A model generated the notes under the pieces. It was not told the origin of the DNA, did no database searches, and saw only the letters and a list, made by a program, of their open reading frames with translations. Source: Candidatus Sigynarchaeota archaeon (GTDB lineage Archaea > Asgardarchaeota > Jordarchaeia > Jordarchaeales > Jordarchaeaceae). From it: a stretch of 10,844 bases of DNA. The stretch covers positions 1-10,844 of the forward strand of contig JAUQYY010000257.1 of the NCBI GenBank assembly GCA_030587505.1, given 5' to 3'. The position numbers and the translations under genes are program-made. Positions 5,919 to 10,844 of this stretch are shown here, piece by piece (the stretch's first letter is position 1; every line of letters starts with the position of its first letter).

Positions 5919-6059
5919 ATGGCTATTGACCCTCTTGAGCTGAAGAGGGTGATGTTTGGAACTGATGGCTCGATGCTTAACGTGTTAATACCTTTCAAGG
6001 TCTGGGTGGAGGTTCCAGGGAACCCTTGGTCTGTCAGTAAGGCAGAATTCAGTTTCTAG
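5919..6059 (+). CDS. Possible small protein of 46 residues, unrecognised (or part of a structured RNA)
   Basis: This ATG-to-TAG frame begins MAIDPLELKRVMFGTDG and ends with a hydrophobic, Trp-containing part (IPFKVWVEVPGNPW...). A GGTG element at 5906-5909 lies 9 nt upstream, similar to the GGTG-type SD used at 6359. A GTG at 5907 could add four residues. The amino-acid composition is protein-like, but no family is recognised and third-position bias is weak. The same DNA holds two further hairpins: CCCTCTT/AAGAGGG (5930-5936, 5943-5949) and GGTTC/GAACC (6011-6015, 6020-6024). With the two leader hairpins this allows the alternative that the whole segment is a non-coding RNA of about 200 nt. 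It is not recognisably SRP RNA or RNase P RNA: I do not find their conserved cores. Confidence 0.35.
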   Translation: MAIDPLELKRVMFGTDGSMLNVLIPFKVWVEVPGNPWSVSKAEFSF

Positions 6060-6097
6060 AGGAATCGAAACTACAATGAGAAAGGTTGCAGCAGGAT

Positions 6098-6147
6098 TTT
6101 TATAACCTTAAATAGCGTTCATACTCGTATCCTTTTATAAGAAGGAT
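6098..6147 (+). promoter_or_regulatory. Tandem TATA-like elements and an inverted repeat
   Basis: TTTTATAACCT at 6098-6108 repeats the element at 601-611. Further on, ATCCTT (6129-6134) and AAGGAT (6142-6147) form an inverted repeat around a second TTATA core. Both precede the stronger TATA box of the guide RNA. They may be alternative promoters or an operator; no regulator is identified. Confidence 0.3.
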
Positions 6148-6148
6148 A

Positions 6149-6160
6149 TTTTTTAAATAC
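6149..6160 (+). promoter_or_regulatory. TATA box of the C/D box RNA
   Basis: TTTTTTAAATAC is centred about 26 nt before 6181, where the guide RNA's terminal stem begins. Confidence 0.5.
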
Positions 6161-6183
6161 GTTAAAGAAGTATAGATTATCAC

Positions 6184-6251
6184 GTGCAAACGATGATAGG
6201 TCTGACCCCGCTGACCCACGATGACGAAGATCTTGAGTATTGAGTTTGCAT
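6184..6251 (+). ncRNA. Likely C/D box guide RNA (2'-O-methylation guide)
   Basis: A perfect terminal stem, TGCAAAC (6185-6191) with GTTTGCA (6244-6250), encloses the box order of an archaeal C/D sRNA. Box C is ATGATAG (6193-6199), D' is CTGA (6211-6214), C' is ATGACGA (6221-6227) and D is TTGA (6240-6243). Spacings fit the archaeal type: an 11-nt guide (6200-6210) before D', a 6-nt D'-C' spacer and a 12-nt guide (6228-6239) before D. Boxes C and D each deviate from consensus (RUGAUGA, CUGA). Such RNAs work with L7Ae, Nop5 and fibrillarin to methylate rRNA or tRNA. I cannot name the targets. A TATA box sits at the right distance upstream. Confidence 0.6.
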
Positions 6252-6311
6252 CAGATTCTCCTTATTTTCAGGTGTTCTGTGTTTGTTTTTACTTGTTGTG
6301 TTTCCCTTAGG

Positions 6312-6319
6312 TTTAAGTA
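6312..6319 (+). promoter_or_regulatory. Putative TATA box of the AIR-synthase-family gene
   Basis: TTTAAGTA predicts a start near 6340, leaving a leader of about 20 nt before the ATG at 6359. Confidence 0.35.
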
Positions 6320-6358
6320 GACTAGTGTTGTTTCTGTTTACTCAACAGTTGGTGTTTG

Positions 6359-7384
6359 ATGGCTGGTGGTGTTATGAAACTGCCGGTGGGTAAGGTTCCT
6401 AACGACTTGTTGGAGAAGATCGTTTTTCCTTACGGTGGGGTGAATTGTGGCAGGGTGATTTGTGGCCCCGCTGTGGGGCAAGACGCAGCGGTTATTGATT
6501 TCGGAGAGAGATTGCTGGTTGTGGGGGCGGACCCGATTACCGGCACTCAGAGTAGGATGGGATGGTACGCTGTTCACGTTAACGCGAACGATGTGGCAGT
6601 TAGAGGTGCTGTTCCCTTGTATTTCACCTCTACGATTTTGCTTCCTGATGGAGCTGATTCACCTTTTTTGGAGGAGATTTGTAGGGATGTGGATAGAGCC
6701 GCGCGGGAGATCGATGTTTGCGTCGTTGGGGGCCATACTGAGGTGGTCCCCTACTTGAGTACGCCTATATTGTGTGGCGCCATGTTTGGAGAGACCACTA
6801 GGGAGAAGTTGGTGTTGACGAGTGGCGCCTCCGCTGGTGATGTTATAATTTTGACAAAGCATGTCGGTTTGGAGGGTGCCGCTATTCTCGCCACGGATCG
6901 CTTTGAGGATTTAAGTAAGGTTTTAGATGAGGCGCTCTTGTTGAGAGCGCAATCCTTCTTTGAATGTTTGAGTGTTGTGAAGGAGGCTTTGGCTGTTAAT
7001 GAGACTGGGGTTGTGACCACCATGCATGACCCGACTGAGGGTGGCTTACTGGGTGGCTTGGTAGAGCTTGCAAGGGCATCGAATGTAGGTTTTAGGGTTG
7101 AGGAAGAATTGATTCCTGTTGCGAGGGAAACTGTGGAGATCTGCTCCAGTTTGGGAGTGGACTCTCTCAGTTTAATTTCTAGCGGTGTTTTGTTAGTAAC
7201 TGTTAAACCTGAAGGTGAACAGGAGGCTTTGGAAGCGATTAGATCTGTTGGAGTTAACTGCACCACAATCGGCAGGATTACGTCTGGTGGACGCGTATTG
7301 GTGCGGAGGAGTGGCGAGGAGGTTAAACTGGGAATGTTTATTCGCGAAGAGTTATGGGATGCCCTAGAGGCAAAACCCCGCTAG
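6359..7384 (+). CDS. AIR synthase-related (HypE-like) protein
   Basis: About 341 residues of the PurM/HypE/SelD/ThiL ATP-binding fold. N-terminal landmarks are 'KLPVGKVPNDLLEKIVFPYG' and GQDAAVIDF, the equivalent of the GDDAAV nucleotide-binding segment. These are followed by VHVNANDVAVRGA and GGHTEV. The C-terminal AIRS_C domain carries HDPTEGGLLGGLVELA, the hallmark HDP(T)xGG motif. In HypE the protein ends in PRIC, whose Cys carries the thiocarbamate that becomes hydrogenase cyanide. Here it ends LEAKPR with no cysteine, so it is not a conventional HypE. No other hyp genes are nearby. It probably activates a substrate by ATP-dependent phosphorylation of an amide or carbonyl, but the substrate is unknown. 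Start: GGTG at 6351-6354 favours ATG 6359; ATG 6374 (MKLPVGK, with its own GGTGG) is equally plausible. Codons are G/T-rich. Confidence 0.88.
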   Translation: MAGGVMKLPVGKVPNDLLEKIVFPYGGVNCGRVICGPAVGQDAAVIDFGERLLVVGADPITGTQSRMGWYAVHVNANDVAVRGAVPLYFTSTILLPDGADSPFLEEICRDVDRAAREIDVCVVGGHTEVVPYLSTPILCGAMFGETTREKLVLTSGASAGDVIILTKHVGLEGAAILATDRFEDLSKVLDEALLLRAQSFFECLSVVKEALAVNETGVVTTMHDPTEGGLLGGLVELARASNVGFRVEEELIPVARETVEICSSLGVDSLSLISSGVLLVTVKPEGEQEALEAIRSVGVNCTTIGRITSGGRVLVRRSGEEVKLGMFIREELWDALEAKPR

Positions 7385-7445
7385 TTAACGTGCTTCTCTG
7401 TTGAATCTTACGCGTTACTTATTCCACTATTTTTGTTTCCTCTCG

Positions 7446-8855
7446 TTAAAATGAAGCTACCTGAGACCCTGAGCTGGCGTTTTCTAGGAGGTGTTCGCTT
7501 TGCCTCCACTTGGTTTTGACAGGTTCATGATATATTTTGAGACTTAGTGGTGTCCATTTCCACCTCTGGTTTTTTTCGTCAAACATTTCAAGGATGCTTT
7601 CCGGGAAGCGTGTTGCATTGATTGTATAATCTGAGAATTGAATGTTGGGATATTTTCTTTCCAGTATCTTTTTAATTCGCGTTTTCGATCCTGGCGGAAG
7701 TTTAACCTGGATTGCTGTTTGTTTTGCTTTATGGTTGTGGTTGATTAGGCTGTGTATTGTTACTTGGGGGAGTTTCAGAAACGCTGTTGGTATTTCCTTG
7801 ATTTCCCTATCGTAAATGATGAGTAGGTTTTCTGTTAGTCCCACTCTTTCTGTGAGTTGGGTGATTGGTGTGAAGTATCCCTCATCAAGTAAAACTTTTT
7901 TGCATAGTGATACTTTTGATTCGCTGGTGTTCAGTTTGATGGCGATTTCCCTTTGTTCTCTTCTTAGATTCTCTGTTAGGTGAAACAGAATGCCCAAATC
8001 TGTTTTTTTGATTTTTCTCTTCTTTCCAGACTGTTTTTCTCTGCTGGCTTGTTCCTTAATTTTCTCTTTTCTCTCTAACTCTAGTTCCCAGCGAAGCCAA
8101 TTAATTTTCCAGCTTTTGTTTTTCGCATCGTAATACGCGAGGTTTACGTTATTTGCTATAAATGATTTCTCAAAAATCAGCGAATTTCTTAGGTGTCTAA
8201 AAATTACTCTCTTACACTCCTCAACTTTTGATTTGGGTATTAGCATCTCCCAAAGTCTTGAGCTGTTAAACCACCCATTGCTTTTCTGAACTTCTGTCAA
8301 ATATTTACTGTATATCTTTCTTTCACTGTCTGTAGTAATCACCAAAACTGGTACTAAGCCCAACTTCTCATAATTCGGAACTGCTATTACTCGATAGGCG
8401 GTTCCTTTTGTTAGTTTATTGTATCTTTTCTGAACGGTGCCCCAACTCAGTCTAGTAGCTGAGCAAATTCCTTCTAGTGTTGATAAGGGGTTCAGGTGGA
8501 GCGCTCTGAGTATCTTGATATCGCTAGAACTCAGTTTGATACAAAAACTCTGGAGCAAACTTTTAATTACTCCCCAAAGTCTATCTAGTTCTAGCTGCAA
8601 ATGGTTCAGTTTGAATGGTTTTAAAACCTCTTGAACATAGCCTGTGAACTGCCTTTCAAACAACTTAGAGAAACTGGCTAGCTGGACGAATGTTTTTCTG
8701 TATTTCTCAATTATCTGTGTCTCACCTAGTGAAGGTATGTACTCCCACAGGCTCTCTATAATTCTCTCAGTAGCGGGGTTTCTGCCTTTTATACTCCCTA
8801 AATGCTTATTTACCGTTAGAGCTTCGAAATTCGTTCCCTGTACGCTCATAGCCAT
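7446..8855 (-). CDS. Double winged-helix (Lrp/AsnC-like) DNA-binding regulator
   Basis: This 469-residue archaeal protein has two predicted winged helix-turn-helix segments. The first is at about residues 108-152 ('LSSSDIKILRALHLNP', then TRLSWGTVQKRYNKL). The second is at about 283-327 ('IKKTDLGILFHLTENLRR', then LNTSESKVSLCKKVLLDEG). Each is followed by a 100-140 residue region with alternating strands, as if the protein were a duplication of an Lrp-type unit. A Lys/Glu-rich linker (about 258-285) separates the halves. A role in transcription is likely; targets and ligand are unknown. The start MAMSVQG has no SD. A TATA-like element at 8878-8885 lies about 26 nt upstream, so the transcript may be leaderless. 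The PRC-barrel gene lies 83 nt upstream in the same direction. Confidence 0.75.
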   Translation of the reverse strand: MAMSVQGTNFEALTVNKHLGSIKGRNPATERIIESLWEYIPSLGETQIIEKYRKTFVQLASFSKLFERQFTGYVQEVLKPFKLNHLQLELDRLWGVIKSLLQSFCIKLSSSDIKILRALHLNPLSTLEGICSATRLSWGTVQKRYNKLTKGTAYRVIAVPNYEKLGLVPVLVITTDSERKIYSKYLTEVQKSNGWFNSSRLWEMLIPKSKVEECKRVIFRHLRNSLIFEKSFIANNVNLAYYDAKNKSWKINWLRWELELERKEKIKEQASREKQSGKKRKIKKTDLGILFHLTENLRREQREIAIKLNTSESKVSLCKKVLLDEGYFTPITQLTERVGLTENLLIIYDREIKEIPTAFLKLPQVTIHSLINHNHKAKQTAIQVKLPPGSKTRIKKILERKYPNIQFSDYTINATRFPESILEMFDEKNQRWKWTPLSLKIYHEPVKTKWRQSEHLLENASSGSQVASF

Positions 8856-8877
8856 CTATAAAATTATATTCCGTTAC

Positions 8878-8885
8878 TATTTATT
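8878..8885 (-). promoter_or_regulatory. Putative TATA box for the double-wHTH gene
   Basis: The minus strand reads AATAAATA, centred about 26 nt before the ATG at 8855. This fits leaderless transcription. AT-rich sequence immediately upstream of the ATG makes the exact box uncertain. Confidence 0.35.
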
Positions 8886-8938
8886 CACCACGAAATTTTT
8901 TGCTGAGTGGGTTTCGAAAAACAGTCTTCCTAGATTTC

Positions 8939-9229
8939 CTATTTTTGTGCTGTTTCTCTCTTAAGAATAATTAGTCGAAGTTTTTTTTCGTCTATTTGAA
9001 ACACATCCCTCACGTCTGAAACCACTGAAACTGGAATGTAAACGTTTCCTTTTTCATCCTTCGATAATTTTTGAAGAAGCTCTTCAGATTTACTAGTCTT
9101 GGCTACGATAGCCAGAATTCTACCACTCCTCTTATCAATCACCAGATCTACTACCCGCCCAATTCTCCTTCCAAATTCGTTCAGTATTCCCTTGTTAATG
9201 ACGTTTTGTAACAGGTCTTTAGACAACAT
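8939..9229 (-). CDS. PRC-barrel domain protein
   Basis: This 96-residue protein is essentially one PRC-barrel domain. It opens with the typical 'GILNEFGRRIGRVVDLVIDK' strand pair, then 'SGRILAIVAKTS' and a later 'NVYIPVSVVSDVRDVFQID' segment. Free-standing PRC-barrels are common in archaea, where they are small beta-barrel proteins thought to act as adaptors in RNA processing, cell division (CdpB-like) or metabolism. The sequence does not choose among these. The ATG at 9229 has only a weak GGGGTT upstream. A TATA-like element at 9272-9284 gives a leader of about 20 nt. The gene may be co-transcribed with the downstream regulator. Confidence 0.82.
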   Translation of the reverse strand: MLSKDLLQNVINKGILNEFGRRIGRVVDLVIDKRSGRILAIVAKTSKSEELLQKLSKDEKGNVYIPVSVVSDVRDVFQIDEKKLRLIILKRETAQK

Positions 9230-9271
9230 CGAACCCCGTTTCTACTTTTGTTAGAAAAGATAGTGGAACAT

Positions 9272-9284
9272 CCTTTTAATAAAA
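9272..9284 (-). promoter_or_regulatory. Putative TATA box for the PRC-barrel gene
   Basis: The minus strand reads TTTTATTAAAAGG, predicting transcription from about 9252. The upstream 9285-9420 stretch holds no gene I can support. Confidence 0.4.
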
Positions 9285-9422
9285 TTTTGCGAGCCGAAGT
9301 AACCGAATTAAACCCTTTTGTATCCCTACCAATTATTTCAGAGTTTCTAAAATAACAATCGAGCACTTATTTTTATTCTTCACACGTAGACCTAACTCCC
9401 TCCCCTTCCCAGCTGGAAAATG

Positions 9423-9430
9423 TTTATTTA
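9423..9430 (+). promoter_or_regulatory. Putative TATA box for archaemetzincin
   Basis: TTTATTTA predicts a start near 9452, about 33 nt before the preferred TTG start. Confidence 0.35.
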
Positions 9431-9484
9431 CCACATCTATGTCTGCACAAATTATAAGAAAGTCACCTTTTGGAGAATGGTAAC

Positions 9485-10060
9485 TTGACAGAGCCAAGTA
9501 TAGTCCTCATACCAATTGGCTACATAGATGAAAGCCTGCTTGAGTCGCTGCAACGTGAACTCGGTTTAATATTCCACCTACGAATAAAAGTTTCAAATCC
9601 CCTTCCGGTTCCTGAAGGAGCTTACAACCCCCGAAGACAACAGTATCACTCCTCTGCCTTCCTAAAAGAATTAGAAAAGCGTTGTTTTGCTGGAAAAAGC
9701 CCAAAATATCTGGGAATACCCCCACTGAATTTATTCACAAACAAACTAAACTTTATTATCGGGCAAGCAATTATAGACGGAGACGTATGCGTAATTTCCA
9801 CTCACCGGCTTAGACCTGAGTTCTACGGGCAGCCCCCAAACTCTAAAATTTTTGTTGACCGCACCGTGAAAGAAGCAGTTCACGAACTAGGTCATAGTTT
9901 TGGCCTAATGCACTGTCCGAATTCCCTTTGTGTAATGCACTTTTCGAATCACATACTTGACACCGATCGAAAAAGTAAGAATTTTTGTGAAAGATGCGAA
10001 TCTTATATCTTGGAAAAAATTAATCATCTCAAAAAAGCAACAACTAGACAAACTAGCTAA
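9485..10060 (+). CDS. amzA: Archaemetzincin, zinc metalloprotease
   Basis: The family signature is complete. HELGHSFGLMH supplies the zinc-binding HExxHxxGxxH, and is followed by the Cys-rich tail CPNSLCVM and, about 16 residues later, CERC, which binds a second zinc. The catalytic Glu is the E of HELGH. The N-terminal 'IVLIPIGYIDESLL' and the central RPEFYGQP are also typical. Substrates of archaeal AmzA are not known; it is presumed to be a cytoplasmic aminopeptidase-like metzincin. I prefer the TTG at 9485 (MTEPSIVLIPIG) because GGAG at 9472-9475 sits 9 nt upstream; a TTG at 9470 would add five residues without an SD. Codons are A/C-rich. The gene is convergent with L38e, whose stop lies 12 nt beyond its own. 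Confidence 0.95.
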   Translation: MTEPSIVLIPIGYIDESLLESLQRELGLIFHLRIKVSNPLPVPEGAYNPRRQQYHSSAFLKELEKRCFAGKSPKYLGIPPLNLFTNKLNFIIGQAIIDGDVCVISTHRLRPEFYGQPPNSKIFVDRTVKEAVHELGHSFGLMHCPNSLCVMHFSNHILDTDRKSKNFCERCESYILEKINHLKKATTRQTS

Positions 10061-10072
10061 GAAGTAAAATGT

Positions 10073-10270
10073 TTAAAGCTCCCTGATAGAGCATTTAATC
10101 TTACCCTTTATCTCATCAGCTTCCGTTTTCTCAACCTTCAATGTGTAAAGATACTTATTAGTTCTCAGCTTAAATTTAACTACGCCACTATCCAAGGCTT
10201 TCACCCGGCATTCAACGGCATCTTTAGATAGCTCAATGAACTGTTCCGGATCCAGTATTTCCTTTGGCAA
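10073..10270 (-). CDS. rpl38e: Ribosomal protein L38e
   Basis: This 65-residue protein starts MPKEILDPEQFIELS and continues with ECRVK, 'VVKFKLRTNKYLYTLKVEK' and the final KIKCSIREL. It matches eukaryotic/archaeal large-subunit protein L38e along its whole length. In archaea this protein is patchily distributed, mainly in the TACK group, so it is a useful lineage hint. The start is TTG, fixed by GGAGGT (10277-10282 on the plus strand) 6 nt upstream. A TATA box lies at 10315-10324. The gene is monocistronic here and convergent with the archaemetzincin gene. Confidence 0.92.
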   Translation of the reverse strand: MPKEILDPEQFIELSKDAVECRVKALDSGVVKFKLRTNKYLYTLKVEKTEADEIKGKIKCSIREL

Positions 10271-10314
10271 AATCTGACCTCCGTTAATTCCGCGATTCTT
10301 ACACTAAAACATAT

Positions 10315-10324
10315 CATATTTAAG
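10315..10324 (-). promoter_or_regulatory. TATA box for rpl38e
   Basis: The minus strand reads CTTAAATATG, giving a start near 10294 and a leader of about 24 nt containing the strong GGAGGT. Confidence 0.5.
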
Positions 10325-10393
10325 GGTATCCCCCAATCCAGTATTTGAAAGTTAATTTTCTTTCTTTTTCTGGCTTCTGCTGGGCTTGTCCAA

Positions 10394-10496
10394 GGCTCCG
10401 CGGGTTCCTCTCCCGGGGAGCCACGCCTTCCCGTGCCCTTCGGGCTCCTCCGGCTCGCCCTAAGGCCTTCCGCGGCCTGGGGCGGGTGTTTTTGGT
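10394..10496. repeat. Cluster of GC-rich hairpins at the AT/GC boundary
   Basis: Three stems follow closely. GGCTCC/GGAGCC (10394-10399, 10417-10422) has an inner CGGG/CCCG (10401-10404, 10412-10415). GCCC/GGGC (10435-10438, 10442-10445) closes a TTC loop. A long stem, CTCGCCC/GGGCGGG (10454-10460, 10480-10486) plus AGGCC/GGCCT (10463-10467, 10474-10478), is followed on the plus strand by TGTTTTT. The cluster lies just beyond the stop of the minus-strand ORF ending at 10498. It may be a terminator array, a palindromic repeat element or the end of a mobile element. Confidence 0.5.
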
Positions 10497-10497
10497 T

Positions 10498-10844
10498 TCA
10501 GTCAGCCGGGACAATCACCTCCCTTTCCCCCGCCGGAGGGGGCTTCGCCGGCGGGGGAGGTTTTTCCTGTGCGAGGACCAGCTGGAGTACCTGTGCGTGG
10601 ATGGGGTTGCTCTCCGAGACTGTGTGGAGCAGCTCCGCCGCCGGGACTGTGGTGCCTGATGCCTCCGCCAGGATGCTCCGGAGGGAGCGGATGAGTGTCG
10701 CCAGGGAGTCTCTGAGGAGGATTAGGGCCGCGTGCTCGAGGGTGTGGGAGAGGCGCTCCGCCGCGTCCTCCGCCCTGAGCCTGTTGTCCCGGGTTCTCTC
10801 GAGCTGCCAGGCGTTGTAGAGGGCGAGGGCGATCGCCGCGAGGT
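10498..10844 (-). CDS. Hypothetical protein, C-terminal part only, GC-rich
   Basis: A minus-strand frame runs open from the window edge for 114 residues to a TGA at 10498-10500, with nearly every codon ending in G or C. It enters the window in a hydrophobic segment (LAAIALALYNAW). It continues as a charged helical region likely to be coiled coil (RLRAEDAAERLSHTLEHAA), a second amphipathic helix (LRDSLATLIRSLRSILAEA), and a Pro-rich tail (EKPPPPAKPPPAGERE). The order, a membrane segment then coiled coil, suggests a membrane-anchored protein, but I recognise no family. Its start is outside the window. Base composition is wholly unlike the central genes and like 1-520. Confidence 0.6.
   Translation of the reverse strand, partial: LAAIALALYNAWQLERTRDNRLRAEDAAERLSHTLEHAALILLRDSLATLIRSLRSILAEASGTTVPAAELLHTVSESNPIHAQVLQLVLAQEKPPPPAKPPPAGEREVIVPAD
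10527..10565 (+). repeat. Strong 10-bp GC hairpin followed by T-run
   Basis: CCCCCGCCGG (10527-10536) pairs perfectly with CCGGCGGGGG (10548-10557) around an 11-nt loop, and TTTTT follows at 10561-10565. It lies inside the minus-strand ORF, where it encodes the Pro-rich tail. On the plus strand it looks like an intrinsic terminator. Confidence 0.5.

Noticed and set aside
5949..5965. Second C/D box RNA (GTGATGT followed by CTGA)
   Set aside because: The box-to-box distance is only about 6 nt, too short for a guide, and no flanking stem or second box pair is present.
5865..6060. SRP RNA or RNase P RNA
   Set aside because: The length is short and I could not find the conserved SRP helix 8 motif or the RNase P CR-I/CR-V core sequences.
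6751..7266. Minus-strand ORF of 171 codons opposite the AIR-synthase-family gene
   Set aside because: Shadow of a well-conserved gene on the plus strand.
10320..10514. Minus-strand 64-codon Arg-rich ORF over the hairpin cluster
   Set aside because: Its composition simply reflects GC-rich palindromes, and it overlaps the better-supported ORF ending at 10498.
1..10844. CRISPR array or long direct repeats
   Set aside because: No regularly spaced repeats of 20-40 nt were seen anywhere in the window.

Overview
The window reads as a chromosomal segment of an archaeon, most likely a member of the Thermoproteota/TACK group (Bathyarchaeia-like would fit, but I cannot place it firmly). The support is a complete archaeal elongation factor 2, an archaemetzincin protease, a ribosomal protein L38e gene, a tandem pair of PhoU/TrkA_C proteins, TATA-box promoters about 25 nt upstream of expected transcript starts, Shine-Dalgarno (SD) sites of the GGAGG/GGTG type, frequent TTG and GTG starts, and introns of the archaeal bulge-helix-bulge (BHB) type.

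The main result is that the EF-2 gene is interrupted by a 29-nt insertion placed exactly between His and Val of the invariant GTPase G3 motif DTPGH|VDF. The insertion starts with an in-frame TGA and is not a multiple of three. It folds with its exon flanks into a textbook BHB: a 4-bp outer helix, two 3-nt bulges, a 4-bp central helix and a 4-bp inner helix. Cutting after the second nucleotide of each bulge restores the reading frame. This is an mRNA intron removed by the tRNA splicing machinery. Just downstream, a tRNA-Gly(CCC) carries two more introns at non-canonical sites (15/16 in the D-loop and 59/60 in the T-loop), each with its own BHB. Three BHB introns therefore lie within about 2.2 kb, in an mRNA and a tRNA that both serve translation. 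Codon usage and strand composition of EF-2 also change abruptly at the intron.

Layout: 1-520 is GC-rich and unlike the rest, with minus-strand ORF remnants. 601-1957 holds a promoter, a structured leader and a two-gene operon of PhoU/TrkA_C proteins. 2087-2975 holds a minus-strand GNAT acetyltransferase and a small membrane protein. 3127-5546 is the EF-2 unit. 5633-5765 is the doubly interrupted tRNA. 5835-6059 is a TATA-led segment with four hairpins and a possible 46-residue ORF. 6149-6252 is a likely C/D box guide RNA with its own promoter. 6359-7384 is a HypE-like AIR-synthase-family enzyme. 7446-9229 (minus) is a PRC-barrel protein followed by a double winged-helix regulator. 9485-10060 is archaemetzincin, convergent with ribosomal protein L38e at 10073-10270. 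From about 10375 to the end the sequence is again GC-rich, with a cluster of strong hairpins and a truncated minus-strand ORF.

Much of the recognisable content concerns translation: EF-2, L38e, tRNA-Gly and a putative RNA-modification guide. The GC-rich flanks look like foreign or mobile DNA, but I could not identify them.
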